Shown piece by piece: positions 43,443 to 52,604 of a stretch of 64,000 nt of DNA. Source of the DNA: Caulobacter sp. UNC358MFTsu5.1 (lineage in GTDB: Bacteria > Pseudomonadota > Alphaproteobacteria > Caulobacterales > Caulobacteraceae). The notes below the pieces were generated by a model. That model worked only from the letters and a program-made list of their open reading frames with translations. It searched no databases and had not been told where the DNA came from. The stretch covers positions 62,001 through 126,000 of the forward strand of contig NZ_JONW01000002.1 of NCBI RefSeq assembly GCF_000712075.1, given 5' to 3'. The position numbers and the translations under genes were made by a program. Every line of letters begins with the position of its first letter. Position 1 is the first letter of the stretch.

Positions 43443-46400
43443 CAACTGTCCACCCGCACCTCCCACGGCCGCGTCGTCCCCGCCGCCGCGTCCAGGCCGC
43501 CCAGGATCCAGCGGCGGGTGTCGGCCGGATCGATCACGGCGTCGATCTCCAGGGCCGCGGCCATGCTGGTCGCCTTGCCCGCCGCGTAGAGCTTCGCGAC
43601 CAACTGGTCGTAGAGCGCCTTCTGGTTGGCGGGATCGGTCTCGGCCTCCAGCTCCTTGCGATAACCCAGGCGCACGGCGCCCTCCAGGCCCATGCCGCCG
43701 AACTCGCCCGTGGGCCAGGCGGCGATGAACAGCGGGGCTTGGAAGCTGCCCCCCGCCATGGCCTGGGCGCCCAGGCCGTAACCCTTGCGGGTGACCACGG
43801 TCAGCAGCGGCGTGCGCAGCTTGGCGCCGGCGATGAACTGGCGGCTGACCCGCCGCACCGCCCCGGCGTCCTCGCTGTCGGGTCCGACCATGAAGCCGGG
43901 GGTGTCGCACAGGCTCAGCACCGGCAGGCCGAAGGCGTCGCACAGCTGCAGGAACCGCGCGGCCTTCTCGGCCCCGTCGCCGTCGATGGCCCCGCCCAGA
44001 TGCCGGGGATCGTTGGCGATCAGGCCCAAGGGGCGGCCCTCGATCCGCACCAGGCCGGTGATCATCCCGGCCGCGAAGCCGCCGCGCAGCTCGAGGAACG
44101 AGCCGGTGTCGACCAGCCCCGCGATCAGGGCCCGCACGTCGTAGACCCGCAGGCGGTTCTCCGGCACGGCCCGGCGCAGCAGGCGCTGGTCGGGGCAGGT
44201 CCAGTCGGTCACCGCGCCCTGGAAATAGGACAGGGCCTGCTTGGCCAAGCCGGTGGCGTGGGCCTCGTCGTCGGCCAGGATGTCGATGACGCCGTTGGCC
44301 CACTGGTGCGCCGCCGGGCCGATCTGCTCGGGCCGGAACACGCCCAGCCCGCCGCCCTCGATCATGGCCGGGCCGCCCATGCCCAGGTTTGAGTCCTTGG
44401 TGGCGATGATGATCTCCGACAGCCCGGCGATGGCGGCGTTGCCGGCGAAGCAGCGGCCGGCGACGATGGCGATCTTGGGCACCACGCCCGACAGGGCCGC
44501 CAGGCTGCGGAAGGTCGGGACGTCCAGCCCCGCCACCGCCGTGGTGTCGGTGTCGCCCGGCCGCCCGCCGCCGCCCTCGGCGAACCAGACGATCGGCAGG
44601 CGCTGCTGCTCGGCCACGGCCAGCAGGCGGTCGGACTTGCGGTGGTTCATCGCGCCTTGCGTGCCGGCCAGCACCGTGAAGTCGTAGGCCAGGGCCGCGA
44701 CCCGGGCCTTGTCCGGCGGGAACAGCGCGCCGTTGACGCTGCCCACCCCGGTGATCAGGCCGTCGGCGGGCGTGGCGGCGATCAGGTCCTCGGTCGAGCG
44801 TCGGCGCTTCTGGGCGGCGATGGCCAGGGCGCCGTATTCCAGGAAGCTGCCGGGATCGACCAGGTCGTCGATGTTCTCGCGCGCCGTGCGGTGGCCGGTC
44901 TTGCGGCGCTTGGCCACCGCCTCGGGCCGGGCCTCGTCCAGGGTGAAGCGGTGGCGGGCGATGACCTCGGCGTGGTCGGGGCGGATCGCGTCTGGGTCGA
45001 CGGCTTCGGCCGCCAGAGCCTCGCCGCCCTCGACCTCGGCGGGCTCCAGATAGAGCAGGGGCTGGCCGGGCCGCACCGGCTCGCCCGGCGAGACCGCGAT
45101 CCGCACCACCCGGCCGCCGACCTCGGCGTGGACCAGGTGCTCCATCTTCATGGCCTCCAGCACCGCCACCGCCTGGCCGGGACGCACCAGGTCGCCCTCG
45201 ACCACCTCGACTGCGCCGACCAGGGCCTGCAGCGGGGCGACGACCGCGCCCGCCTCGGAGGCGAACGCGGGACCGCCAGCCGGGGCGCCGACGGCCTCGA
45301 ACAGCCGGCCGGCCTCGCGGTCGATGAAGTCGGTGGTCGCGGTCCCGTCGATCATCGCCGGCTCGACCAGCAGCACGCGCAGCAGCGGGATGGTGGTGTC
45401 GACGCCCTCGATGCGGAACTCGGCCAGGGCCCGCGCCGCGCGTCCCGCCGCCTCGGCCGGCGTCCGACCGCGCCCCACGACCTTGGCCAGCAGGCTGTCA
45501 TAGGCGCCGGTGACCACCAGGCCGTCCGCGCCCGCCCCGTCGACCCGCACGCCCGGACCGCCGGGCGGCCGGTAGGCGGTGATCGTCCCGGTCGAGGGCT
45601 GGGGCGCGCCATCGGCGGCCAGGGTCTCCAGATTGACCCGGCCCTCGATCGCATAGCCGTGGGCGGGCGGCGTCGTGGCCAGGCCGACGTCCGCCAGGCC
45701 GGCCCCGCCGGCCAGCTCGAACTGGGCGCGGACCAGATCGACGCCCGTGACCTCCTCGGTCACCGTGTGCTCGACCTGGAGCCGGGCGTTGACCTCGATG
45801 AAGGCGAACGCTCCATCGGCGCCGACCAGGAACTCCACGGTCGCCAGGGTGCGATAGCTGGCGCAGAGGCGGACGGCGGCGTCGAACAGGGCGGCGCGGG
45901 TCGCGTCCGGCAGGTTCGGGGCGGGGGCGATCTCGACCAGCTTCTGGCGGCGGCGCTGCAGCGAGCAGTCGCGGTCGCCCACGGCCACCACCTGCAGCCC
46001 GTCGCCGGCCACCTGCACCTCGATATGGCGGGCGCCCTCCATCAGCCGCTCGGCGTAGAGCGCGCCGTCGCCGAACGCCGCCTGGGCCTCGCGGGCGCAG
46101 GCCTCGAAGGCGGCCTCCACCTCGCCGGCCTCGCGCACCGGCCGCACGCCGCGCCCGCCGCCGCCGGCCGCGGCCTTCAGCATCATCGGCCCGTGGTGGG
46201 CGAAGAACCGCTGGGCGGCGGGCAGGTCCAGGGCGCCGGTCCCCTCGATCAGGGGCACGCCCTTGGCCAGGGCCAGGGAGCGGGCCAGGGCCTTGTCGCC
46301 GAAGGTCTCCAGATGGGCGGGCGAGGGGCCGACGAAGGTGATCCCCACCGCCGCGCAGGCCCGGGCCAGGGCCGGATTCTCGGCCAGGAAGCCGTAGCCG

Positions 46401-46651
46401 GGATGCAGGGCGTCGCAGCCGGCGGCCTGGGCGGCGCCCACCACGGCGGCGATGTCGAGATAGGCGCGCGGACCGGCGCCGGGCAGGGCGGTCGCCGTAT
46501 CCGCCGCCGCCACGTGCGGGGCGTCGGCCTCGTCGGTCGCGAACACCGCCACGCTGGCGATCCCCAGCTCCGCCGCCGCCCGCGCGATACGGACGGCGAT
46601 CTCGCCGCGATTGGCGATCAGAACGCGCTTGAAGGGCAGGGCGAAGGGCAT
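43439..46651 (-). CDS. Single-chain acyl-CoA carboxylase (biotin carboxylase + BCCP + carboxyltransferase)
   Basis: A 1070-residue protein with all three parts of a biotin-dependent acyl-CoA carboxylase. The biotin carboxylase domain covers about 1-445 (IANRGEIAVR; ATP-grasp loop GGGGRGVRPV near 163-172; EVNARLQVEHTVTE). The biotin carrier has EAMKMEH with biotinyl Lys502. The carboxyltransferase covers about 560-1070 (NHRKSDRLLAV; CDTPGFMVGPD; GGSFQAP). Acetyl/propionyl-CoA enzymes normally use separate subunits; this layout matches single-chain long-chain acyl-CoA carboxylases. First gene of a four-gene operon, divergent from imuA across a LexA box. Confidence 0.92.
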   Translation of the reverse strand: MPFALPFKRVLIANRGEIAVRIARAAAELGIASVAVFATDEADAPHVAAADTATALPGAGPRAYLDIAAVVGAAQAAGCDALHPGYGFLAENPALARACAAVGITFVGPSPAHLETFGDKALARSLALAKGVPLIEGTGALDLPAAQRFFAHHGPMMLKAAAGGGGRGVRPVREAGEVEAAFEACAREAQAAFGDGALYAERLMEGARHIEVQVAGDGLQVVAVGDRDCSLQRRRQKLVEIAPAPNLPDATRAALFDAAVRLCASYRTLATVEFLVGADGAFAFIEVNARLQVEHTVTEEVTGVDLVRAQFELAGGAGLADVGLATTPPAHGYAIEGRVNLETLAADGAPQPSTGTITAYRPPGGPGVRVDGAGADGLVVTGAYDSLLAKVVGRGRTPAEAAGRAARALAEFRIEGVDTTIPLLRVLLVEPAMIDGTATTDFIDREAGRLFEAVGAPAGGPAFASEAGAVVAPLQALVGAVEVVEGDLVRPGQAVAVLEAMKMEHLVHAEVGGRVVRIAVSPGEPVRPGQPLLYLEPAEVEGGEALAAEAVDPDAIRPDHAEVIARHRFTLDEARPEAVAKRRKTGHRTARENIDDLVDPGSFLEYGALAIAAQKRRRSTEDLIAATPADGLITGVGSVNGALFPPDKARVAALAYDFTVLAGTQGAMNHRKSDRLLAVAEQQRLPIVWFAEGGGGRPGDTDTTAVAGLDVPTFRSLAALSGVVPKIAIVAGRCFAGNAAIAGLSEIIIATKDSNLGMGGPAMIEGGGLGVFRPEQIGPAAHQWANGVIDILADDEAHATGLAKQALSYFQGAVTDWTCPDQRLLRRAVPENRLRVYDVRALIAGLVDTGSFLELRGGFAAGMITGLVRIEGRPLGLIANDPRHLGGAIDGDGAEKAARFLQLCDAFGLPVLSLCDTPGFMVGPDSEDAGAVRRVSRQFIAGAKLRTPLLTVVTRKGYGLGAQAMAGGSFQAPLFIAAWPTGEFGGMGLEGAVRLGYRKELEAETDPANQKALYDQLVAKLYAAGKATSMAAALEIDAVIDPADTRRWILGGLDAAAGTTRPWEVRVDSW

Positions 46652-46730
46652 GGGCGCTCCCGGTCGGCTTCATACGGCCGTTTGACGCACCATGACGGGC
46701 TCCGCTTGACTCTCCAACCCCGGAAGATCA

Positions 46731-46745
46731 GAACAAAAGTGGAAC
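46731..46745. promoter_or_regulatory. LexA (SOS) box upstream of imuA-imuB-dnaE2
   Basis: GAAC-AAAAGTG-GAAC, exact match to the alphaproteobacterial LexA direct repeat (GTTC-N7-GTTC on the other strand). It lies 16 bases before imuA and 80 bases before the divergent carboxylase start. The imuAB-dnaE2 cassette is SOS-controlled in Caulobacter, so regulation of that side is expected. Confidence 0.85.
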
Positions 46746-46760
46746 ATTGGAGATGCGAGG

Positions 46761-47570
46761 ATGCCCGGGGCGAAACCCGCCCTTTCGGCTTTGAGAGCCC
46801 AGATCGCCGCCCTGGAAGCGGGGACTCGGACTCCGCCTCCCGTCCTGCCGTTCGGCGATCCGCGCATCGACGGCTGCTTCCCGGCCGGCGGCCTGCAGCG
46901 CGGCGGCTGGCACGAGGTGGGCGGTTCCGGGCTGGAGGAGGAGACGGGCGCGGCCCCGGCCGCCTTCACCGCCCTGATGCTGCGTCCGCTGGCCGCCAAG
47001 GGCGCGGTGGTCTGGGTGATGCGGCGCGACGACCTGCACGCGCCGGGCCTGGTCAATCTGGGCTTCCCCGTCCAGCGCCTGATCCAGGTGCGGGCCCGCG
47101 ACGAGGCCGAGGTGCTGGCGGTGCTGGAGGACGCCCTGGCCACGGTGGGCGTCGCCGCCGCGATCGGCGAGGCCGAAAGCCCCGACCTCAAGGCCGGCCG
47201 CCGCCTGCAGCTGGCCTGCGAGCGGCGCGGCGCGACCGGAGTGCTGCTGCGACGGCGGCCCTATGGCGGACCGGCGGGCAAAGGGCGGGAGGTGTCGGGC
47301 GCGGCCGCCCAGACCCGCTGGCGCATCGCCGCCGCGCCCAGCCAGCCGCCGCCCGGCGAGCCGGGCCTGGGTCCGCCGCGCTGGCGGGCCGAACTCGAAC
47401 GCTGCCGGGGCGGCCGTCCCGGCGCCTGGATCCTCGAACAAGCGGAGGCCGCCGATGGCCCGCATCCTTTCCGTCTGGTGTCGCAACTGGCCGATCACGA
47501 CGTGGCTCCGCCAGCAGCCCCCTCAGTCGCTTCGCGACAGCGCCCCCAAGGGGGGAGCATCGCCGCCTAG
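46761..47570 (+). CDS. imuA: Mutasome protein ImuA
   Basis: RecA-like accessory protein of the ImuA/ImuB/DnaE2 mutasome, which carries out damage-induced translesion mutagenesis. It begins ALRAQIAALEAGTR, and GDPRIDGCFPAGGLQRGGWHEV matches the family N-terminus, with a RecA-fold core following. The last ~17 residues (from about residue 253) and the stop codon lie in a family B palindromic repeat, so the C-terminus is probably altered relative to relatives. The gene overlaps imuB by 116 bases. Confidence 0.85.
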   Translation: MPGAKPALSALRAQIAALEAGTRTPPPVLPFGDPRIDGCFPAGGLQRGGWHEVGGSGLEEETGAAPAAFTALMLRPLAAKGAVVWVMRRDDLHAPGLVNLGFPVQRLIQVRARDEAEVLAVLEDALATVGVAAAIGEAESPDLKAGRRLQLACERRGATGVLLRRRPYGGPAGKGREVSGAAAQTRWRIAAAPSQPPPGEPGLGPPRWRAELERCRGGRPGAWILEQAEAADGPHPFRLVSQLADHDVAPPAAPSVASRQRPQGGSIAA

Positions 47571-49062
47571 ATCCTCCCCCTCCGGGGGAGGTGGCCCGGA
47601 GGGCCGGAGGGGGCCATCCCCGCCCGTCGCCCTCCTCGTCTCGGAAGGCGGAACCCGCCGTCTGGCCGCCGTCGACGACGCGGCCGCGGCCCTGGGCCTG
47701 CACATCGGCCAGAAGGCCGCCGACGCCGCGGCCCTGGTTCCGGACCTGGTCACCGCCGACCACGATCCCGACGGCGACCGCGCGGCGCTGGAGATCCTGT
47801 GCGACTGGTGCGTGCGGTTCTCGCCGGCCGTGGCCATCGACGGGCTGGACGGCCTGTTCCTCGACATCGAGGGCGTCTCGCATCTGTGGGGCGGCGAGGC
47901 GGCCATGCTGGACGACCTGCTGGACCGCCTGGCCCGCTGGGGCGCGCCGGCCCGGGGCGCGGTCGCCGACACCCCCGGCGCGGCCTGGGCCCTGGCCCGC
48001 TACGCCCCCGACCGGACGATCGCCCCGCCGGGCGGGCAGGCGGCCCTGCTGGCGTCGTTGCCGGTGGCCGCCCTGCGCCTGGACGAGGCGGCTCAGGCCC
48101 AGCTGCCGCGCCTGGGCCTGTTCCAGACGGGTCAACTGCTGGCCCTGCCCCGCGCCCAGCTGGCCAAGCGCTTCGGCCTCGGGACGGTGCTGCGCATCGA
48201 CCAGGCCCTGGGCGCGGCCCGCGAGGCCCTGACCTTCCGCCGTCCCGCCACCCCGTGGTTCGACCGCCTGGCCTTCTTCGAGCCGATCAGCGCCCTGTCC
48301 GACCTGGAGCGGGTGACCGCCGACATCTGCGTCCTGCTGTGCGCGCGGCTGGAGGCCGAGGGGCAGGGCGCGCGGCGGTTCGAGCTGGTGTTCCACCGCC
48401 TGGACGGCAAGGACCAGCCGGTGCGCGTGGGCCTGTCGCGCCCGGGCCGCGACGCCGTGCGCATCGCCAAGCTGCTGAAGCCGAAGCTGGACGTGGTCGA
48501 CCCCGGCTTCGGGATCGAGGTCGTCACCCTGTGGGCCGCCGACGTCGAGCCGCTGTCGACCGCGCAACGGAGTCTGGACGCCGACGGCGGGGTCAGCCTG
48601 GAGGAGGGCCTGGCGCCGCTGGTCGACCGACTGATCAACCGCCTGGGCGAGGATCGGGTCTGGCGCGCCGACCCCCACCAGAGCCACGTCCCGGAACGCT
48701 CGGTGGCGCGCCGCGCGCCGCTGGACCCGCTTTCGGAGGACACCTGGGACCCCGACCGCCCGCGACCGTCCCGCCTGCTGCGCCGGCCCGAGGCCATTGA
48801 AGTCATGGCCAAGCTGCCCGACGACCCGCCGGTCCAGTTCCGCTGGCGCGGCAAGTCGCGCCGCGTGCGCCTGGCCGAGGGCCCCGAACGGATCGGCCAG
48901 GAATGGTGGCGCAAGGCCTTCGACGAGGTCGGGCCGGGCAAGGTGCGCGACTATTACCGGGTGGAGGACGAGACGGGCGAACGGTTCTGGATCTTCCGGG
49001 CCGGGCTGTACGGGGATGGGGAGAAGGCCCCGAAGTGGTGGTTGCATGGCTTGTTCGGGTAG
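47455..49062 (+). CDS. imuB: Mutasome protein ImuB (inactive Y-family polymerase) with an internal repeat-encoded insert
   Basis: Y-family-like protein that lacks polymerase catalysis but bridges ImuA, DnaE2 and the sliding clamp. MARILSVWCRNWPI opens the protein, and after the insert come ALGLHIGQKAADAAAL, GLFLDIEGVSHLWGGEA and GRGA-type fingers. Residues about 22-54 (PPQSLRDSAPKGGASPPR and onward) are encoded by a family B element (47518-47615) and interrupt the usual join between the first strand and VALLVSEGG. The frame stays open throughout 535 residues. Start ATG at 47455. Confidence 0.9.
   Translation: MARILSVWCRNWPITTWLRQQPPQSLRDSAPKGGASPPRSSPSGGGGPEGRRGPSPPVALLVSEGGTRRLAAVDDAAAALGLHIGQKAADAAALVPDLVTADHDPDGDRAALEILCDWCVRFSPAVAIDGLDGLFLDIEGVSHLWGGEAAMLDDLLDRLARWGAPARGAVADTPGAAWALARYAPDRTIAPPGGQAALLASLPVAALRLDEAAQAQLPRLGLFQTGQLLALPRAQLAKRFGLGTVLRIDQALGAAREALTFRRPATPWFDRLAFFEPISALSDLERVTADICVLLCARLEAEGQGARRFELVFHRLDGKDQPVRVGLSRPGRDAVRIAKLLKPKLDVVDPGFGIEVVTLWAADVEPLSTAQRSLDADGGVSLEEGLAPLVDRLINRLGEDRVWRADPHQSHVPERSVARRAPLDPLSEDTWDPDRPRPSRLLRRPEAIEVMAKLPDDPPVQFRWRGKSRRVRLAEGPERIGQEWWRKAFDEVGPGKVRDYYRVEDETGERFWIFRAGLYGDGEKAPKWWLHGLFG
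47518..47615 (+). repeat. Palindromic repeat, family B, copy 3, inside imuB
   Basis: CCCCCTCAGTCGCTTCGCGA, then GCGCCCCCAAGGGGGGAGC, CTCCCCCTCCGGGGGAG and GGCCCGGAGGGCCGGAGGGGG: the same layout and near-identical bases as 32768-32870 and 38677-38778. It lies wholly within imuB, in frame, and includes the imuA stop codon (47568-47570). Confidence 0.9.
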
Positions 49063-49065
49063 ATC

Positions 49066-49185
49066 GCCACTTGCCCCCTACGGGCCTTCGGCCGTCTTCC
49101 CCCATAGGGGGAAGAGCTTCGCCTGTTCGGCTCCGCCCCCTACGGGGGCGGACAGGCCGCGCAGCGGCCAGGTGGGGGCAAGTGC
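49066..49185 (+). repeat. Palindromic intergenic repeat, family A, copy 3
   Basis: GCCACTTGCCCCCTACGG start and AGGTGGGGGCAAGTG end, with CTTCCCCCATAGGGGGAAG inside. It fills the imuB-dnaE2 gap and ends six bases before the dnaE2 start, displacing any normal ribosome binding site. Confidence 0.85.
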
Positions 49186-49191
49186 GCGCCC

Positions 49192-52100
49192 ATGAAAACC
49201 CACGCCTACGCCGAGCTCCAGGCCACCACCAACTTCTCCTTCCTGCGCGGGGCCTCCCACGCGGACGAGCTGATGACGACCGCCGAGGGCCTGGGTCTGG
49301 CCGCCGTCGGGGTGGTCGATCGCAACAGCCTGGCCGGGGTGGTCCGCGCCTGGACGGCGGCCAAGGCGCTCAGGGTCCGCGCCCTGACCGGCTGCCGCCT
49401 GGATTTCATGGACGGCACGCCCAGCCTGCTGGTCTACCCCTCCGACCGCGAGGCCTTCGCCCGCCTGACCCGCCTGCTGACGGTTGGCCAGCGCCGGGCC
49501 GAGAAGGGCGAGTGCCACCTGTTCTGGAAGGACTTCCTGGAGCACGCCGACGGCCAGCTGGCGCTGATCGTGCCGCCGGCCAGGCTGGACGCGACGTTCG
49601 AGGGCGATCTGGCCCGCATGGCCGGCGAGCTGCGCGGCCGGGTCTGGCTGGCCGCCAGCCGGGCCTACGCCGCCCAGGACCTCAAGCGCCTGTCGCGGCT
49701 GTCGGACCTGGCCCGCGACGCCCGCGCGCCGATGGTGGCCACCAACGACGTGCTCTATCACGGCCCCGAGCGCCGGCCGCTGCAGGACGTGATGACCTGC
49801 ATCCGCGAGGGCTGTTCGATCACCGAGGCCGGCTTCCGCCTGGAGGCCAACGCCGAGCGCCATATCAAGACCCCCGCCGAGATGGCCCGCCTGTTCGAGC
49901 GCTGGCCGGGGGCGGTGGAGCGCACGCTCGAGATCGTCGAGCGCATCGGCTTCGACCTGGGCGACCTGAAGGAGCAGTACCCGGACGAACCCGTGCCGCC
50001 CGGCAAGACGGCGATGCAGCACCTGACCGACCTGGCCTGGCAGGGCGCGGCCTGGCGCTATCCCGGCGGGGTCCCCGACAAGGTCCAGGACAATCTGCGC
50101 ACCGAGCTCGGCCTGATCGCCAAGATGGACTACCCCAACTACTTCATCACCGTGCACGACATCGTCCACAAGGCGCGGGAGATGGGCATCCTGTGCCAGG
50201 GGCGCGGCTCGGCGGCCAATTCCTCGGTCTGCTACTGCCTGGGGGTGACGGCGATCGATCCGATGGAGCATCGGCTGCTGTTCACCCGCTTCATCTCCGA
50301 GAACCGCGGCGAGCCGCCGGACATCGACGTCGACTTCGAGCACGAGCGGCGCGAGGAGGTGATGCAGTACGTCTACGAGCGCTACGGCCGGGAGTACGCC
50401 GCCATCTGCGGCACGGTGATCCATTACCGCCCGCGCAGCGCCATCCGCGACGTCGGCAAGGCCCTGGGCCTGACCGAGGACATCACCGCGATCCTGGCCA
50501 ACACCGTCTGGGGCAGCTGGGGCGACGGCTTGCCCGACGAGCACATCCGCCAGACGGGGCTGGACCCCCGGAACCCGCAGATCGCCCGCGCCATCGCCCT
50601 GGCCACCGAGCTGCTGCAGCATCCCCGCCACCTGTCGCAGCACGTGGGCGGTTTCGTCCTGACCAAGCGGCGGCTGGACGAGACCGTGCCGATCGGCAAC
50701 GCGGCGATGAAGGACCGCACCTTCATCGAGTGGGACAAGGACGACATCGACAGCCTGGGCCTGATGAAGGTCGATGTGCTGGCCCTGGGCATGCTGACCG
50801 CCATCCAGCGGGCGTTCGGCATGCTGCGCGCCGACCACGGCCAGCCGATCACCGACCTGGTTCACGTGCCCACCGAGGTGAAGGGCGTCTACGACATGCT
50901 GTCCAAGGCCGACAGCGTCGGGGTGTTCCAGGTCGAGAGCCGGGCCCAGATGTCGATGCTGCCCCGGCTGCGCCCCAACCGGTTCTATGACCTGGTGATC
51001 GAGGTGGCGATCGTCCGGCCCGGTCCCATCCAGGGCGACATGGTCCATCCCTATCTGCGGCGGCGCAACGGCCAGGAGCCGGTGGAATTCCCCGCCCCGT
51101 CGCCGGAGCACGGTCCGCCCGACGAGCTCCAGAGCATCCTGGGCAACACCTACGGCGTGCCACTTTTCCAGGAGCAGGCCATGAGCCTGGCCATCGAGGC
51201 GGCCAAGTTCACGCCGGACGAGGCCGACGGCCTGCGCAAGGCCATGGCCACCTTCAAGAACCTGGGCGATCCGGCCCAGTACCGTGACAAGTTCGTCGAG
51301 GGCATGGTCTCGCGCGGCTACGAACGCGACTTCGCCACCCGCTGCTTCAAGCAGATCGAGGGCTTCGGCTCGTACGGCTTCCCCGAAAGCCATGCGGCCA
51401 GCTTCGCCAAGCTGGTCTATGTCTCGGCCTGGATCAAATGGGCCTGGCCGGACGTGTTCTGCGCGGCCCTGATCAACTCCCAGCCGATGGGCTTCTACCA
51501 GCCGGCCCAGCTGGTGCGCGACGCACGCGAGCACGGCGTCGAGGCGCGGGCCCCGGACGTGATGATGAGCGACTGGGACTGCACGCTGGAGGCCAGGGCC
51601 AGCGGGGACGACAGGGTGTTCAGCCCCGCCTCCGACAAGCTCTCCAACGAGGACACCCGTCCCTACTGGAAGGCCGTCCGCCTGGGCCTGCGCCAGGTCA
51701 AGGGGCTGAAGGAGGACGACGCCGAACGGGTGGTGTCCGCCCGCGCCGCCGGAGCCCGGACGCCGGCCGATTTCGCCCGGGCCGGGGTCTCGCAGCGCGG
51801 GCTGGAGCTGCTGGCCGAGGCCGACGCCTTCGCCTCCACGGGCCTCAAGCGCCGCGACGCCCTGTGGGCGGTCAAGGGGCTGAAGGGCGAGGCCAAGGTC
51901 GACAGCCAGGCGCCGCTGCTGGCCGGCCTGCCGCTGTTCGAGGACGCCGTCGCCCTGCCGGCCATGGCCCTGCCCCAGGACGTGGCCGAGGACTACCGCA
52001 CCACCAGCCTGTCGCTGAAGGCCCATCCCTTACGCTTCTTCCGGCCGATGCTGGACCGGATGGGCGTCCTGACCGCCGAGCAGCTGAAGGGCGTGCGCGA

Positions 52101-52440
52101 CGGCCGCAAGGTCAGCGTCGCGGGCCTGGTCCTGATCCGCCAGCGGCCGGGCACCGCCAAGGGCGTGGTGTTCGTCACCCTGGAGGACGAGACGGGCGTG
52201 GCCAATGCGGTGGTCTGGAAGGACTGCTTCGACGCCAACCGCCGCACGGTGATGAGCGCCTCGTTCCTGGTCGTCCACGGCAAGGTCCAGGCCGCCGACG
52301 GCGTGATCCACGTGGTGGCCGAAGGCTTCACCGACCTGTCTGGAGAACTGGCGCGGATGAAGGAGGACCCCGAAGCGCCGGCCCCGACGGTGCGCATGCG
52401 GACGTCGGGACGGCTGCAGCGGAGCCGGGATTTCCATTGA
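49192..52440 (+). CDS. dnaE2: Error-prone DNA polymerase DnaE2
   Basis: C-family polymerase that performs translesion synthesis with ImuA and ImuB after DNA damage. The N-terminal PHP domain ([22 protein letters not shown]) is followed by the polymerase core with catalytic aspartates in [10 protein letters not shown] (Asp377, Asp379, Asp381), a helix-hairpin-helix region and a C-terminal OB fold ([20 protein letters not shown]). It has 1082 residues, the usual DnaE2 length. It follows imuB in the SOS cassette; a repeat in the gap leaves no clear ribosome binding site. Confidence 0.96.
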   Translation: MKTHAYAELQATTNFSFLRGASHADELMTTAEGLGLAAVGVVDRNSLAGVVRAWTAAKALRVRALTGCRLDFMDGTPSLLVYPSDREAFARLTRLLTVGQRRAEKGECHLFWKDFLEHADGQLALIVPPARLDATFEGDLARMAGELRGRVWLAASRAYAAQDLKRLSRLSDLARDARAPMVATNDVLYHGPERRPLQDVMTCIREGCSITEAGFRLEANAERHIKTPAEMARLFERWPGAVERTLEIVERIGFDLGDLKEQYPDEPVPPGKTAMQHLTDLAWQGAAWRYPGGVPDKVQDNLRTELGLIAKMDYPNYFITVHDIVHKAREMGILCQGRGSAANSSVCYCLGVTAIDPMEHRLLFTRFISENRGEPPDIDVDFEHERREEVMQYVYERYGREYAAICGTVIHYRPRSAIRDVGKALGLTEDITAILANTVWGSWGDGLPDEHIRQTGLDPRNPQIARAIALATELLQHPRHLSQHVGGFVLTKRRLDETVPIGNAAMKDRTFIEWDKDDIDSLGLMKVDVLALGMLTAIQRAFGMLRADHGQPITDLVHVPTEVKGVYDMLSKADSVGVFQVESRAQMSMLPRLRPNRFYDLVIEVAIVRPGPIQGDMVHPYLRRRNGQEPVEFPAPSPEHGPPDELQSILGNTYGVPLFQEQAMSLAIEAAKFTPDEADGLRKAMATFKNLGDPAQYRDKFVEGMVSRGYERDFATRCFKQIEGFGSYGFPESHAASFAKLVYVSAWIKWAWPDVFCAALINSQPMGFYQPAQLVRDAREHGVEARAPDVMMSDWDCTLEARASGDDRVFSPASDKLSNEDTRPYWKAVRLGLRQVKGLKEDDAERVVSARAAGARTPADFARAGVSQRGLELLAEADAFASTGLKRRDALWAVKGLKGEAKVDSQAPLLAGLPLFEDAVALPAMALPQDVAEDYRTTSLSLKAHPLRFFRPMLDRMGVLTAEQLKGVRDGRKVSVAGLVLIRQRPGTAKGVVFVTLEDETGVANAVVWKDCFDANRRTVMSASFLVVHGKVQAADGVIHVVAEGFTDLSGELARMKEDPEAPAPTVRMRTSGRLQRSRDFH

Positions 52441-52604
52441 GCGTCCTACGCGTGCCGGCGCGCCGTCGGGCGCTGTAACCCCTCGCCCCCGACCCTCTCC
52501 CTATGGAAGAGGAGGCAAGGCCAGCCCATCACCCACCTCCATGAACGCCGCCGACGTCGGTGGAAACGCGCGGCATGCTCCGCGTCAACCTGTCCTTAGG
52601 CCAA

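Noticed and set aside
44642..48232. 1196-codon plus-strand frame opposite the carboxylase
   Set aside because: It runs antisense to the carboxylase and out of frame through imuA and imuB, with no recognisable domain; explained by high GC.
49078..52026. 982-codon minus-strand frame opposite dnaE2
   Set aside because: Shadow of dnaE2; the product lacks any family signature.
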